64,000 nt of DNA from Pseudomonas frederiksbergensis (lineage in GTDB: Bacteria; Pseudomonadota; Gammaproteobacteria; Pseudomonadales; Pseudomonadaceae). The notes under the pieces are model-generated. The model searched no databases. It saw only the letters and a list, made by a program, of their open reading frames with translations, and was not told the DNA's origin. This document shows positions 45,017 through 53,868 of this stretch, piece by piece. Position numbers and translations under genes: made by a program. Position 1 is the first letter of the stretch, and each line of letters starts with the position of its first letter. Where the stretch lies: NCBI RefSeq assembly GCF_017114915.1, contig NZ_JAAUOE010000020.1, positions 1 through 64,000 on the forward strand, in the 5' to 3' direction.

Positions 45017-46825
45017 TCAGCCTTCGATCTCGATCAGTACCTCGCCCGGATTCACCCGATCGCCCTTGGCCACATGGATGGCGGCGACTTTGCCGGCGAT
45101 GGCTGCCTGGACTTCGGTTTCCATCTTCATCGCCTCGGTGATCAGCACGGCCTGGCCGGCTTTCACGGTGTCGCCTTCCTTGACCAGCACGTCGACGATG
45201 TTGCCCGGCATGGTGGTGCTGACGTGGCCTGGTGCCGAAGCTTGCTTGCGCTTGCTGCTGCCGCCGCTGACGAATTCGTTGAGCGGTTCGAACACCACTT
45301 CTTCCGGCATGCCGTCGATGGACAGGTAGAAGTGGCGCTTGCCTTCGGCCTTGACGCCGACACCCGTGATGTCGACGCGGTAGGTTTCGCCGTGAACGTC
45401 GATGACGAACTCGGTCGGTACGCCTTCGCCGCCTGCCGAAGCCACACCGCCTGCTTCCGGAATCGGCAGCAGCACTTCTGGGGTCAGGGTGCCGGCTGCG
45501 CGTTCTTCGAGGAACTTGCGGCCGATGTCCGGGAACATGGCGTAGGTCAGCACGTCTTCTTCAGACTTGGCCACGGCGCCGATTTCGGCACGCAGCTTGG
45601 TCATTTCCGGCTTGAGCAGATCGGCCGGACGCACGTCGATCACCTCTTCGCTGCCGATGGCCTGGCGACGCAGTTCTTCGTTCACCGTGCCCGGCGCCTT
45701 GCCGTAGCCGCCTTGCAGGTAGAGCTTCACTTCGTTGGTGATGGTTTTGTAGCGCTCGCCGGCCAGCACGTTGAAGAACGCCTGGGTGCCGACGATCTGC
45801 GAGGTCGGGGTCACCAGCGGCGGGAAGCCGAGGTCTTCGCGAACGCGCGGGATCTCCGCCAGTACTTCGCTCATGCGGTTCAGGGCGCCCTGCTCTTTCA
45901 ACTGGTTGGCCAGGTTGGAAATCATCCCGCCCGGAACCTGGTTGACCTGCACACGGGTGTCGACGGCGGTGAATTCGCTTTCGAACTGGTGGTACTTCTT
46001 GCGTACGGCGTAGAAGTACAGGCCGATTTCTTGCAGCAGCTCCAGGTTCAGACCGGTGTCGAACTCGCTGCCTTTAAGGGCGGCGACCATCGATTCGGTG
46101 CCCGGGTGGCTGGTGCCCCAGGCGAAGCTGGAGATCGCGGTGTCGATATGGTCGGCGCCGTTTTCGATGGCCTTGAGTTGGCACATCGCAGCCAGGCCGG
46201 CGGTGTCGTGGGAGTGGATGAACACCGGCAGCGATTGCTCGGCCTTCAGTGCCTTGACCAGTTCACCCGTGGCGTACGGAGTCAGCAGGCCAGCCATGTC
46301 CTTGATCGCCACCGAGTCGCAGCCCATGGCTTCCATTTGCTTGGCTTGCGCCACGAAGGCCTCGATGGTGTGCACCGGGCTGGTGGTGTAGGCGATGGTG
46401 CCCTGGGCGTGTTTGCCAGCAGCTTTCACCGCTTCGATGGCCACGCGCAGGTTACGCACGTCATTCATCGCGTCGAAGATGCGGAACACGTCGATGCCGT
46501 TTACCGCGGCTTTGGCGACGAAGGCTTTGACCACGTCGTCACTGTAATGGCGGTAGCCCAGCAGGTTCTGGCCACGCAGGAGCATTTGCAGACGGGTGTT
46601 AGGCAACGCCGCGCGCAGTTGGCGCAGGCGCTCCCATGGGTCTTCTTTCAGGAAGCGTACGCAGGCGTCGAAAGTCGCGCCGCCCCAGCACTCCAGCGAC
46701 CAGTAGCCCACTTTGTCGAGCTTGTCGCAGATCGGCAGCATGTCTTCGGTGCGCATGCGGGTGGCGAGCAGCGATTGGTGGGCGTCGCGCAGGATTGTGT
46801 CGGTAACGTGGATTTGTTTGCTCAT
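45017..46825 (-). CDS. oadA: Pyruvate carboxylase subunit B (OadA-like carboxyltransferase with biotinyl domain)
   Basis: 602 residues from ATG 46825. HMGL-like TIM barrel (VTDTILRDAHQSLLATRM, ECWGGATFDACVRFL), PYC_OADA domain, and C-terminal biotinyl domain with the lysine in ITEAMKMETEV. Together with the 471-residue biotin carboxylase upstream it converts pyruvate to oxaloacetate in the cytoplasm, the two-subunit type of pseudomonads. An oxaloacetate decarboxylase role is unlikely because no membrane subunits are present. Confidence 0.95.
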   Translation of the reverse strand: MSKQIHVTDTILRDAHQSLLATRMRTEDMLPICDKLDKVGYWSLECWGGATFDACVRFLKEDPWERLRQLRAALPNTRLQMLLRGQNLLGYRHYSDDVVKAFVAKAAVNGIDVFRIFDAMNDVRNLRVAIEAVKAAGKHAQGTIAYTTSPVHTIEAFVAQAKQMEAMGCDSVAIKDMAGLLTPYATGELVKALKAEQSLPVFIHSHDTAGLAAMCQLKAIENGADHIDTAISSFAWGTSHPGTESMVAALKGSEFDTGLNLELLQEIGLYFYAVRKKYHQFESEFTAVDTRVQVNQVPGGMISNLANQLKEQGALNRMSEVLAEIPRVREDLGFPPLVTPTSQIVGTQAFFNVLAGERYKTITNEVKLYLQGGYGKAPGTVNEELRRQAIGSEEVIDVRPADLLKPEMTKLRAEIGAVAKSEEDVLTYAMFPDIGRKFLEERAAGTLTPEVLLPIPEAGGVASAGGEGVPTEFVIDVHGETYRVDITGVGVKAEGKRHFYLSIDGMPEEVVFEPLNEFVSGGSSKRKQASAPGHVSTTMPGNIVDVLVKEGDTVKAGQAVLITEAMKMETEVQAAIAGKVAAIHVAKGDRVNPGEVLIEIEG

Positions 46826-46836
46826 TGTTCTATTCC

Positions 46837-48252
46837 TCACAGGCCTGCGTGGGCGGCGATGGCGGCGGCGATGGCCAGGGCCAGCTCTTCGGGTTTGCGC
46901 TTGATCGAGTAGTTGGTCAGTTCAGGGTGGCTTTCAACGAAGCTGGTGTTGAACTGGCCGCTACGGAATTCCGGGTTACGCAGGATTTCCTGGTAATACG
47001 CGGCGGTGGTCTTGACCCCTTGCACGCGCATGTCGTCCAGCGCTCGCAAGCCACGGTCCATCGCCTCTTCCCAGGTCAGCGCCCAGACCACCAGTTTCAG
47101 GCACATGGAATCGTAGAACGGCGGAATGGTGTAGCCGGTATAGATCGCCGTATCGGTGCGCACGCCGGGACCGCCGGGCGCGTAGTAACGGGTGATCTTG
47201 CCGAAGCTGGGCAGGAAGTTGTTTTTCGGGTCTTCGGCGTTAATCCGGAACTGCAGCGCGAAACCGCGGTGCACGATGTCTTCCTGTTTCACCGAGAGCG
47301 GCAGGCCGGAGGCAATGCGGATCTGCTCGCGAACAATGTCGATGCCGGTGATTTCTTCGGTGATGGTGTGTTCCACCTGCACCCGGGTGTTCATCTCCAT
47401 GAAGTACACCTCGCCCTCGGCGAGCAGGAACTCTACGGTGCCGGCGTTCTCGTAACCCACGGCCTTGGCTGCACGCACCGACAGATCGCCGATGTAGGCG
47501 CGCTGTTCCGGGGTCAGTTGCGGGCTCGGAGCGATCTCGATCAGCTTCTGGTTACGGCGCTGGATCGAGCAGTCGCGCTCGAACAGGTGCACCACGTTGC
47601 CGAAACTGTCGCCGAGAATTTGCGCTTCAATGTGTTTCGGGTTGACGATGCATTTTTCCAGGAACACTTCCGCCGAACCGAACGCCTTGGTGGCTTCGGA
47701 AATCACTCGCGGAAAAGCCTGTTCGAGTTCTTCGCGGCTGTTGCAACGACGAATGCCGCGGCCGCCGCCACCGGACGTGGCCTTGAGCATCACCGGGTAA
47801 CCGATGCGGTCGCCTTCGCTCAGGGCTTCTTCGATGCCCGACACGTTGCCTTCGGTGCCCGGGGTGACCGGTACGCCCGCCTTGATCATGCTGCGGCGCG
47901 CTTCGGTCTTGTCGCCCATGCGGCGAATCACTTCAGCCGATGGGCCAATGAATTTGATCCCGCGTTCAGCGCAGATGTCTGCCAGCTCGGCATTTTCCGA
48001 AAGGAAGCCGTAGCCAGGGTGCAACGCATCGCAACCGGTTTCCACCGCCAGGTTCACCAGCTTGCGCGGGTTCAGGTAGCCGGCCAGTGGCTCGGCACCG
48101 ATGCTGTGGGCCTCGTCCGCACGCTTTACATGCAAGGCATGACGGTCGGCGTCGGAATAGATCGCGACCGAGCGAATGCCCATCTCAGCGCAGGCGCGCA
48201 CGATTCGTACGGCAATCTCACCACGGTTGGCGATCAGGATCTTTTTTATCAC
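46837..48252 (-). CDS. pycA: Pyruvate carboxylase subunit A (biotin carboxylase)
   Basis: 471 residues. Biotin carboxylase / ATP-grasp: KKILIANRGEIAVRIVRACAE start, ATP loop KATSGGGGRGIRRC, and catalytic EMNTRVQVEHTITEEITGID. It carboxylates biotin on the partner subunit. The partner gene starts 11 bases downstream. A LysR-type regulator is divergent. Confidence 0.95.
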   Translation of the reverse strand: MIKKILIANRGEIAVRIVRACAEMGIRSVAIYSDADRHALHVKRADEAHSIGAEPLAGYLNPRKLVNLAVETGCDALHPGYGFLSENAELADICAERGIKFIGPSAEVIRRMGDKTEARRSMIKAGVPVTPGTEGNVSGIEEALSEGDRIGYPVMLKATSGGGGRGIRRCNSREELEQAFPRVISEATKAFGSAEVFLEKCIVNPKHIEAQILGDSFGNVVHLFERDCSIQRRNQKLIEIAPSPQLTPEQRAYIGDLSVRAAKAVGYENAGTVEFLLAEGEVYFMEMNTRVQVEHTITEEITGIDIVREQIRIASGLPLSVKQEDIVHRGFALQFRINAEDPKNNFLPSFGKITRYYAPGGPGVRTDTAIYTGYTIPPFYDSMCLKLVVWALTWEEAMDRGLRALDDMRVQGVKTTAAYYQEILRNPEFRSGQFNTSFVESHPELTNYSIKRKPEELALAIAAAIAAHAGL

Positions 48253-48389
48253 TTGGAGGTTCCCTTGAGCCGGTGGTACCCACGACCTGTTAAACCAGGT
48301 CGACGCGTGACTAAATGTTTCAATTCAGTCGCAGCTCCACACTAGCGCTCGCAAGGGATTAACAAAAATGAATAATAATTGGGTCACGC

Positions 48390-48405
48390 ATAAGCAAAGA
48401 CTTAT
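48390..48405. promoter_or_regulatory. Candidate LysR operator between pycA and pycR
   Basis: ATAAG-CAAAGA-CTTAT, a symmetric 16-base site 38 bases before the pycR start, in the divergent intergenic region where a LysR protein would bind. Confidence 0.4.
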
Positions 48406-48442
48406 AGTTGAGTCATCGGCCTTCGCTCGGGATGTATAGAAA

Positions 48443-49405
48443 ATGCGTAAGTCATTGATGCGTATGACATTGCGTCAATTGCAGATCTTCAATGAGGTGT
48501 GCGATCTCAGGTCCTACAGCCGTGCTGCCGACGAAATGTCTCTCACACAACCTGCCGTGAGCCTACAGATTCGTCAACTCGAAGAGCTGATCGGTCAGCC
48601 CTTGTTCGATTATGTCGGCAAAAAGCTCTACATGACCGAGGCAGCCGAAGCCCTGCAGCGCGCCAGCCGGGACATTTTCGGGCGCCTGGAAAACCTCGAT
48701 ATGCAGCTGTCGGACATGCAAGGCTCATTGCAGGGCCAACTGAAGCTGGCGGTGGAATCCAGCGCCAAATATTTCGTGCCGCACTTGTTTGCCGCGTTCA
48801 AACGCCAGCATCCCGAAGTGAACCTGCACCTGACGGTGGTCAACCGTGGCCAGGTCATCCGGCGTCTGTCGGATAACCGTGATGATCTGGTGATCATGTC
48901 GATGGTCCCCCAAGACATGGGGCTGGAGTTTCTGCCGTTCCTCAACAACCCGATTGTCGCCGTGGCGCCACCGGATCATCCGCTGTGCCACATGGGCCCG
49001 CTGCGCTTGCAGGATTTGGAGCCCTACACGCTGCTGTTGCGCGAACCCGGTTCCGGCACGCGACTGGCCTGCGAAGAGTATTTCAAAGAGAAGCGCGTGC
49101 ACTTCACGCAGACCCAGGAGGTCGCCTCGGCGGAAGCTCAGCGTGAATGCGTGCTGGCGGGTCTGGGCCTGGCGCTGTTAACGCGCCATGCCCTGAACCT
49201 TGAGTTGGCGACCGGCGCCCTTATCGAACTGCCGGTCGAAGAGCTGCCGCTGCTGCGTAGCTGGTGCCTGGTGCAGGCCAAAGCCAAACGGCTATCGCCA
49301 GTGGCCCACGCATTCCTTGCGTTTATCCGCAGCGAACGGGCGCAGATCAGCGCGCTGGTTGAGCGTTTCGACGGGAAGTTGCCGGCGCTGCCTGCCAGTA
49401 GTTGA
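48443..49405 (+). CDS. pycR: LysR-family regulator of pyruvate carboxylase
   Basis: 320 residues; start may be the ATG at 48443 or one of the next two Met codons. HTH MTLRQLQIFNEVCDLRSYSRAADEMSLTQPAVSLQIRQLEELIG; effector domain of CbbR/CysB type. Divergent from the pyruvate carboxylase genes, as for P. aeruginosa PycR, which controls them. Confidence 0.9.
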   Translation: MRKSLMRMTLRQLQIFNEVCDLRSYSRAADEMSLTQPAVSLQIRQLEELIGQPLFDYVGKKLYMTEAAEALQRASRDIFGRLENLDMQLSDMQGSLQGQLKLAVESSAKYFVPHLFAAFKRQHPEVNLHLTVVNRGQVIRRLSDNRDDLVIMSMVPQDMGLEFLPFLNNPIVAVAPPDHPLCHMGPLRLQDLEPYTLLLREPGSGTRLACEEYFKEKRVHFTQTQEVASAEAQRECVLAGLGLALLTRHALNLELATGALIELPVEELPLLRSWCLVQAKAKRLSPVAHAFLAFIRSERAQISALVERFDGKLPALPASS

Positions 49406-49559
49406 GTTCGAGGCCGTCAGGAAATTCGCCAATTTCGGCCAGAAGCTGGCGGCGTTCGCAGCGATCTTCGATAGCGCGGCGAAATTCCATGCGGCGCTGG
49501 TCTTCTTGCTGACGACGGGTTTTGACGGCGCTGTTGCGTTCTTCGTAGGGCTGGGCCAT
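49347..49559 (-). CDS. Small conserved-looking charged protein
   Basis: 70 residues, highly charged and probably helical (MAQPYEERNSAVKTRRQQED, RRMEFRRAIEDRCERRQLLAE). It overlaps the 3' end of pycR on the other strand by 59 bases. Composition and clean start suggest a real gene; no function is recognised. Confidence 0.5.
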   Translation of the reverse strand: MAQPYEERNSAVKTRRQQEDQRRMEFRRAIEDRCERRQLLAEIGEFPDGLELNYWQAAPATSRRNAQPAR

Positions 49560-49675
49560 TTCGAGTCTCCCAAGGCGAGTACGGGAGTTTCACGATAGGC
49601 GCGAGGGATGACGGTTTGGCGGCGGGAGGGTTACAGGGAGATGAAAAATGTCATTTGATGTGATGAATTTGATGA

Positions 49676-49703
49676 CGCCTTCGCGGGCAAGCATCGCTCC
49701 TAC
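49676..49703 (+). repeat. Single REP unit
   Basis: CCTTCGCGGGCAAGCATCGC followed by TCCTACA, one arm of the REP family, after the RpiR gene end. Confidence 0.65.
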
Positions 49704-49734
49704 AACGAAGGGCGTCATCAAGACAAACGACGAA

Positions 49735-50601
49735 TCAATCGTCCAGCGCTTTTACTGACTTGGGCGACAACCGCAAGCTGCGAAGACTGCGTTTGACGCT
49801 TTTCAGGTGATTGACCAGGCTCGGACCGCGAGCCATGGCCACGCCCATCGCCAGCACATCGATCACCACCAGGTGGGCGATACGCGACGTCAACGGCGTA
49901 TAGATTTCGGTGTCTTCGTGCACGTCGATCGCCAGGTTGACGGTCGACAGCTCGGCCAATGGTGTCTGACTCGGGCACAAGGTGATAAGCGAGGCGCCGC
50001 TTTCGCGCACCAGGTTGGCGGTGATCAACAGGTCTTTCGAACGCCCGGACTGGGAAATGCAGATCGCCACATCGGTCGGCTTCAACGTCACCGCCGACAT
50101 CGCCTGCATGTGCGGGTCGGAATACGCCGCTGCGGTCAGCAGCAAACGGAAGAACTTGTGCTGGGCATCCGCCGCCACCGCACCGGAGGCGCCGAAACCG
50201 TAGAACTCGACACGCTGGGCCTGGGACATCGCGGTCACGGCTTTCTGCAACGCCACCGGATCGAGCTTTTCGCGAACCTCCATCAGGGTGTGCAGGGTGG
50301 TGTCGAAGATTTTCAGGCTGTAGTCGGCAACCGAATCATCTTCATGGATCGCGAATTGCCCGAAGCTCGCACCGGCTGCCAGGCTCTGCGCCAGCTTCAG
50401 TTTCAAGTCCTGAAACCCGGAACACCCGATGGCGCGGCAAAACCGCACGATGGTCGGCTCGCTGATGCCCACGCTGTGGGCCAGGTCGGCCATGGAACTG
50501 TGCATCACCGCCGCAGGATCAAGCAGCACGTGGTCGGCGACCTTGAGCTCCGACTTACGTAACAGGTGGCGTGACTGGGCGATGTGTTGCAGCAGATTCA
50601 A
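49735..50601 (-). CDS. RpiR/HexR-family transcriptional regulator
   Basis: 288 residues with a TTG start. N-terminal HTH_6 domain (LRKSELKVADHVLLDPAAVM, SVGISEPTIVRFCRAIGCSGFQDLK) and a C-terminal SIS sugar-phosphate domain (VEFYGFGASGAVAADAQHKFFRL, ISQSGRSKDLLITANLVRESGA). SIS ligands in this family are phosphosugars such as KDPG. It differs from the HexR that sits beside zwf-edd in pseudomonads and looks like a paralogue. A palindrome of HexR-operator type is 47 bases upstream. Confidence 0.9.
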   Translation of the reverse strand: MNLLQHIAQSRHLLRKSELKVADHVLLDPAAVMHSSMADLAHSVGISEPTIVRFCRAIGCSGFQDLKLKLAQSLAAGASFGQFAIHEDDSVADYSLKIFDTTLHTLMEVREKLDPVALQKAVTAMSQAQRVEFYGFGASGAVAADAQHKFFRLLLTAAAYSDPHMQAMSAVTLKPTDVAICISQSGRSKDLLITANLVRESGASLITLCPSQTPLAELSTVNLAIDVHEDTEIYTPLTSRIAHLVVIDVLAMGVAMARGPSLVNHLKSVKRSLRSLRLSPKSVKALDD

Positions 50602-50647
50602 GGGGCAGGACTCTTTGTTATTGGCAGGCGCCGGGATGTAGCACGCT

Positions 50648-50662
50648 TGTAGTTATACTACA
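50648..50662. promoter_or_regulatory. HexR-like operator upstream of the RpiR gene
   Basis: TGTAGTTATACTACA: perfect TGTAGT/ACTACA arms with TAT centre, matching the TGTAnTT...TACA form known for HexR. Likely autoregulation. Confidence 0.65.
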
Positions 50663-50735
50663 TGAATCGGCTTTTTGCCTGCTCAATGCGTAACTCAATG
50701 TCCCCGTATCACGCGACATATGCTCCATGTAGCAC

Positions 50736-53609
50736 CTACGAGGTTTTTGCGTCCGCGCGCAACAGCTCGGCCAAGTCAGCAGCCTCAACCGGACGGCTGA
50801 TCCAATAACCCTGCACTTCATCACAACGCTCAACCCTCAGAAACTCCAGCTGCTCCGGTCGTTCGACGCCTTCAGCCACCACTTTCAACGACAACCCGTG
50901 GGCCATGGCAATGATCGCCCGGGTGATCGCCGTGTCCTCGCTGCTCTCCCCCAACCCGCGGATAAATGCCTGATCGATTTTCACGTAATCCACCGGAATC
51001 CGTTTCAGATAACTCAGAGACGAATAACCGGTACCAAAATCGTCGATCGCCAGCTTCACCCCCAGATCACGCAATTGCTGGAAGGTCGCGATGATGTGCT
51101 CGACGCTGTCCAGCAATTGGCTTTCAGTGAGTTCCAGTTCGAGGTAGTGCGGCGCCAGGCCGGTTTCTTCCAGCAACTGGCGCACCAGGCTGACGAGTTT
51201 CCCCTGACGCAGTTGATGCACCGACAGGTTGACCGACACTCGAATTGGCTCAAGCCCCTGCCGCTGCCACTCGCAGGCTTGCCAACAGGCCTGACGCAAT
51301 ACGAACTCGTCGATAGCGCCGATCAGCCCGGTTTCCTCGGCCAGACCGATGAAATCCCCCGGCGGTACCTGGCCCAGGGTCGGGTGATTCCAGCGCACCA
51401 GCGCCTCGGCGGCATTCAGCCGGCCGGTGGCGAGGCAGAGCTTCGGTTGGTAGAACACCCTCAGTTGCTTTTCTTCGATGGCTTTGCGCAGCTGGTTCTC
51501 AAGCTGCAAACGCTCGAGGGTGCTGGCTTGCAGGCTGTCGGTGTAAAACTGGAAGTTGTTGCCGCCCAAGTGTTTGGCATGTTGCATGGCCATGTTCGAC
51601 TGGCTGACCAACGCGGAAATCTCTCGCGCGGTGTCCGGCAACAGGCTGATGCCCATGGACGCGCTCACCACCAGTTCATGCCCCTCGACGGTGATCGGTA
51701 AACGCAGTTTGGCCGACAATCGGGTCGCCACGCGCGCCAGGCTCGACAGGTTGCCGTAGGTATCGAACAGCACCGCAAATTCATCGCCGGACAAGCGGGC
51801 GATGGTGTCCGCTTCGGGCAACGCATTGACCAACCGCCGGGCGATTTTCTGTAACAGTTGATCGGCAATTTCGTGACCGAGGCTGTCGTTGAGCAGCTTG
51901 AAACGATCCAGATTGATGTGCAGCAACGCCAGGCTGCGCCGCCCGCCCTGGCGCACCCGCTGATGAGCCTCGCTCAGTCGCTCACGGAACAACGAACGGT
52001 TGGCCAGCCCAGTGAGTTCGTCGTAATGGGTGAGGTAGCGCATACGCTCTTCGGATTCACGCCGAGCGGACAGATCGGCGAAAAAGCCGACAATATGACT
52101 CACGTTTCCCCGGGGATCGCGCACGGCGTTCAGTTGCAGCCATTGCGGATACAACTCGCCATTCTTGCGCGTTTCGACCAGCTCGCCCTGCCAGCTACCG
52201 TGCTGTTCCAGCGCCTGACGAATCGCCGCGTAATGCCGGCGGGCGTCGCGACTGCAGGGCAAATCGACCACATTGCGTCCGAGCATGTCGTCGATGCCAT
52301 AGCCAGTCACCTGGCTGAAGGCTTGATTGACGGCGATCAGCGCGTAATTCGGGTCGAAAATCACGATACCTTCACTGGCCGCCTCGAACACTGTCGCCGC
52401 CAGTTGACGCTGCTCTTCCAGGTGCTTGCTGGCGCTGATATCGCGGCGGGTGCCGACCATGCGGATCACCCGGCCGTTTTCGCTGCGCTCCACTGCTCGA
52501 CCACGGTCCTCGATCCAGACCCAATGGCCATCGCCATGCCGCACCCGGTACTCGATCTGATAATCCTCGGTGCGGCCCTTCAAATGCTCGACCAGCGCCC
52601 GCTTCAGCGCTGGCAAGTCGTCGGGGTGCAGCCTCGGCTTGAGGTGACGCAGCATCGCCGTCACGTATTCCGGCTCCAGCCCGAACAACTCCTGAAGCTG
52701 GGTGTGATGGACTTCGTCGGTTTGCAGGTTCCAGTCCCACAAACCGAGCTCACTCGCCTTCAACGCCAGCGCCAACCGCGCTTCGCTCTTGCTCAAAGCC
52801 TGATTGGCCGCGTCCAGCTCCAGACTGCGTTGGGCGACCCGGTGTTCGAGGTCGACCTGGGTTTGGCGCAATTCTTCTTCGGCGCGGCGGCGCTGGTCGA
52901 TTTCCTTGGCCAGTTCATGATTGAGCTGGTCGCTGCGACTTTGCGCTTGCTGCAAGTGCTCGATCAGCGCCTGATTCTGAAAGCGCCGCAGCAACCCCTG
53001 GTCGATCAGCCGATTGACTTGCCAGGCGACCACGCTCAATGCCCCCAGCAAAATCAGCCCGAACCAGCCCCAGCCCTGCTCCTGCTCGTCGCCACCCCAG
53101 AACAGGTAGCCGATGGCCGGTAACAGACAGGGCAAGGTAAAGGATAGAAAGGCCGGCAGGCTGACCGCATACGCGACACTCGCCGAGAGGGTAGCGGCAC
53201 CAATCAGACCGAACACCCAGGCTTGCTGCATGAAATTGTCAGCGGGCACCAGCGCGATGCCGGCACCGGCCAGGGTCAGACCAGTCATGGCCGAGCCGAG
53301 CAGAAACATGCGACGCCAGATCGGATGGGCCTGACGGTGGGGGATCGCCGAATCGAAGGCCGCGACCTGAATCACTCGCAACGCCACCAGCGACAACAAC
53401 CAGATCAGCCAGACGCTGACCACGAAGTATCGCTGCGGGCTCCAGAGCAACCCGGCGCACACCAGACCGTTGATCAGCATGAACAGCGTCGGCAGCAGTG
53501 AACCCTGATACAGCAGACGCGTGCGTTCGACCGCCATCTCCATGGCGTACTGTTTGCGGATAACCCGAGGCTCCACAGAGGGGCCCGACAGGTCGGAACT
53601 GAGGGTCAT
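50736..53609 (-). CDS. Membrane PAS-GGDEF-EAL cyclic-di-GMP protein
   Basis: 957 residues from ATG 53609 (MTLSSDLSGP). About five to six N-terminal membrane helices (45-205), a coiled coil, two PAS domains (about 280-410 and 420-540), GGDEF (about 545-700) and EAL (about 715-957). The diguanylate cyclase motif is SGDEF (RLSGDEFAVLF) with no RxxD inhibitory site nearby. The EAL motifs look complete: AAEALVRWNHP, DDFGTGYSSLSYLKRIPVDY and VAEGVERPEQL. So phosphodiesterase activity is likely; cyclase activity is uncertain. It lies between the RpiR gene and uvrD. Confidence 0.93.
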   Translation of the reverse strand: MTLSSDLSGPSVEPRVIRKQYAMEMAVERTRLLYQGSLLPTLFMLINGLVCAGLLWSPQRYFVVSVWLIWLLSLVALRVIQVAAFDSAIPHRQAHPIWRRMFLLGSAMTGLTLAGAGIALVPADNFMQQAWVFGLIGAATLSASVAYAVSLPAFLSFTLPCLLPAIGYLFWGGDEQEQGWGWFGLILLGALSVVAWQVNRLIDQGLLRRFQNQALIEHLQQAQSRSDQLNHELAKEIDQRRRAEEELRQTQVDLEHRVAQRSLELDAANQALSKSEARLALALKASELGLWDWNLQTDEVHHTQLQELFGLEPEYVTAMLRHLKPRLHPDDLPALKRALVEHLKGRTEDYQIEYRVRHGDGHWVWIEDRGRAVERSENGRVIRMVGTRRDISASKHLEEQRQLAATVFEAASEGIVIFDPNYALIAVNQAFSQVTGYGIDDMLGRNVVDLPCSRDARRHYAAIRQALEQHGSWQGELVETRKNGELYPQWLQLNAVRDPRGNVSHIVGFFADLSARRESEERMRYLTHYDELTGLANRSLFRERLSEAHQRVRQGGRRSLALLHINLDRFKLLNDSLGHEIADQLLQKIARRLVNALPEADTIARLSGDEFAVLFDTYGNLSSLARVATRLSAKLRLPITVEGHELVVSASMGISLLPDTAREISALVSQSNMAMQHAKHLGGNNFQFYTDSLQASTLERLQLENQLRKAIEEKQLRVFYQPKLCLATGRLNAAEALVRWNHPTLGQVPPGDFIGLAEETGLIGAIDEFVLRQACWQACEWQRQGLEPIRVSVNLSVHQLRQGKLVSLVRQLLEETGLAPHYLELELTESQLLDSVEHIIATFQQLRDLGVKLAIDDFGTGYSSLSYLKRIPVDYVKIDQAFIRGLGESSEDTAITRAIIAMAHGLSLKVVAEGVERPEQLEFLRVERCDEVQGYWISRPVEAADLAELLRADAKTS

Positions 53610-53868
53610 AGGCAATGTTCTTGTTCTTATAGTTGAGCATGCGAGCCCGAATTGTGAACGGAGCATACACAAGCAAATGCCCGGACCAAACTGCCTCAGG
53701 TCAAAAAATAGACAAAAATATCGGCCACCCGCATCGACGCCAAAAGCAGCCAGACGGGCCCCGCCTCCGCTTGCAGCCAGTGACCGACCGGTCGTCATCA
53801 GTGCTTCTTTCATCGGCTAATGCAAAGCTCGGTTTGCCCGGTGTGACGGCGCACCCTAGAATGCCCCG

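Noticed and set aside
45017-46825. Membrane oxaloacetate decarboxylase alpha subunit
   Set aside because: No beta or gamma membrane subunit genes are near, and the biotin carboxylase partner is adjacent, which fits pyruvate carboxylase.
44903-46912. 669-residue open frame opposite the pyruvate carboxylase B gene
   Set aside because: Antisense shadow of oadA with no recognisable domain and shadow-type composition.
49680-49703. Repeated REP units read as a possible CRISPR array
   Set aside because: The units are scattered singly or as inverted pairs with no regular spacers and no cas genes.
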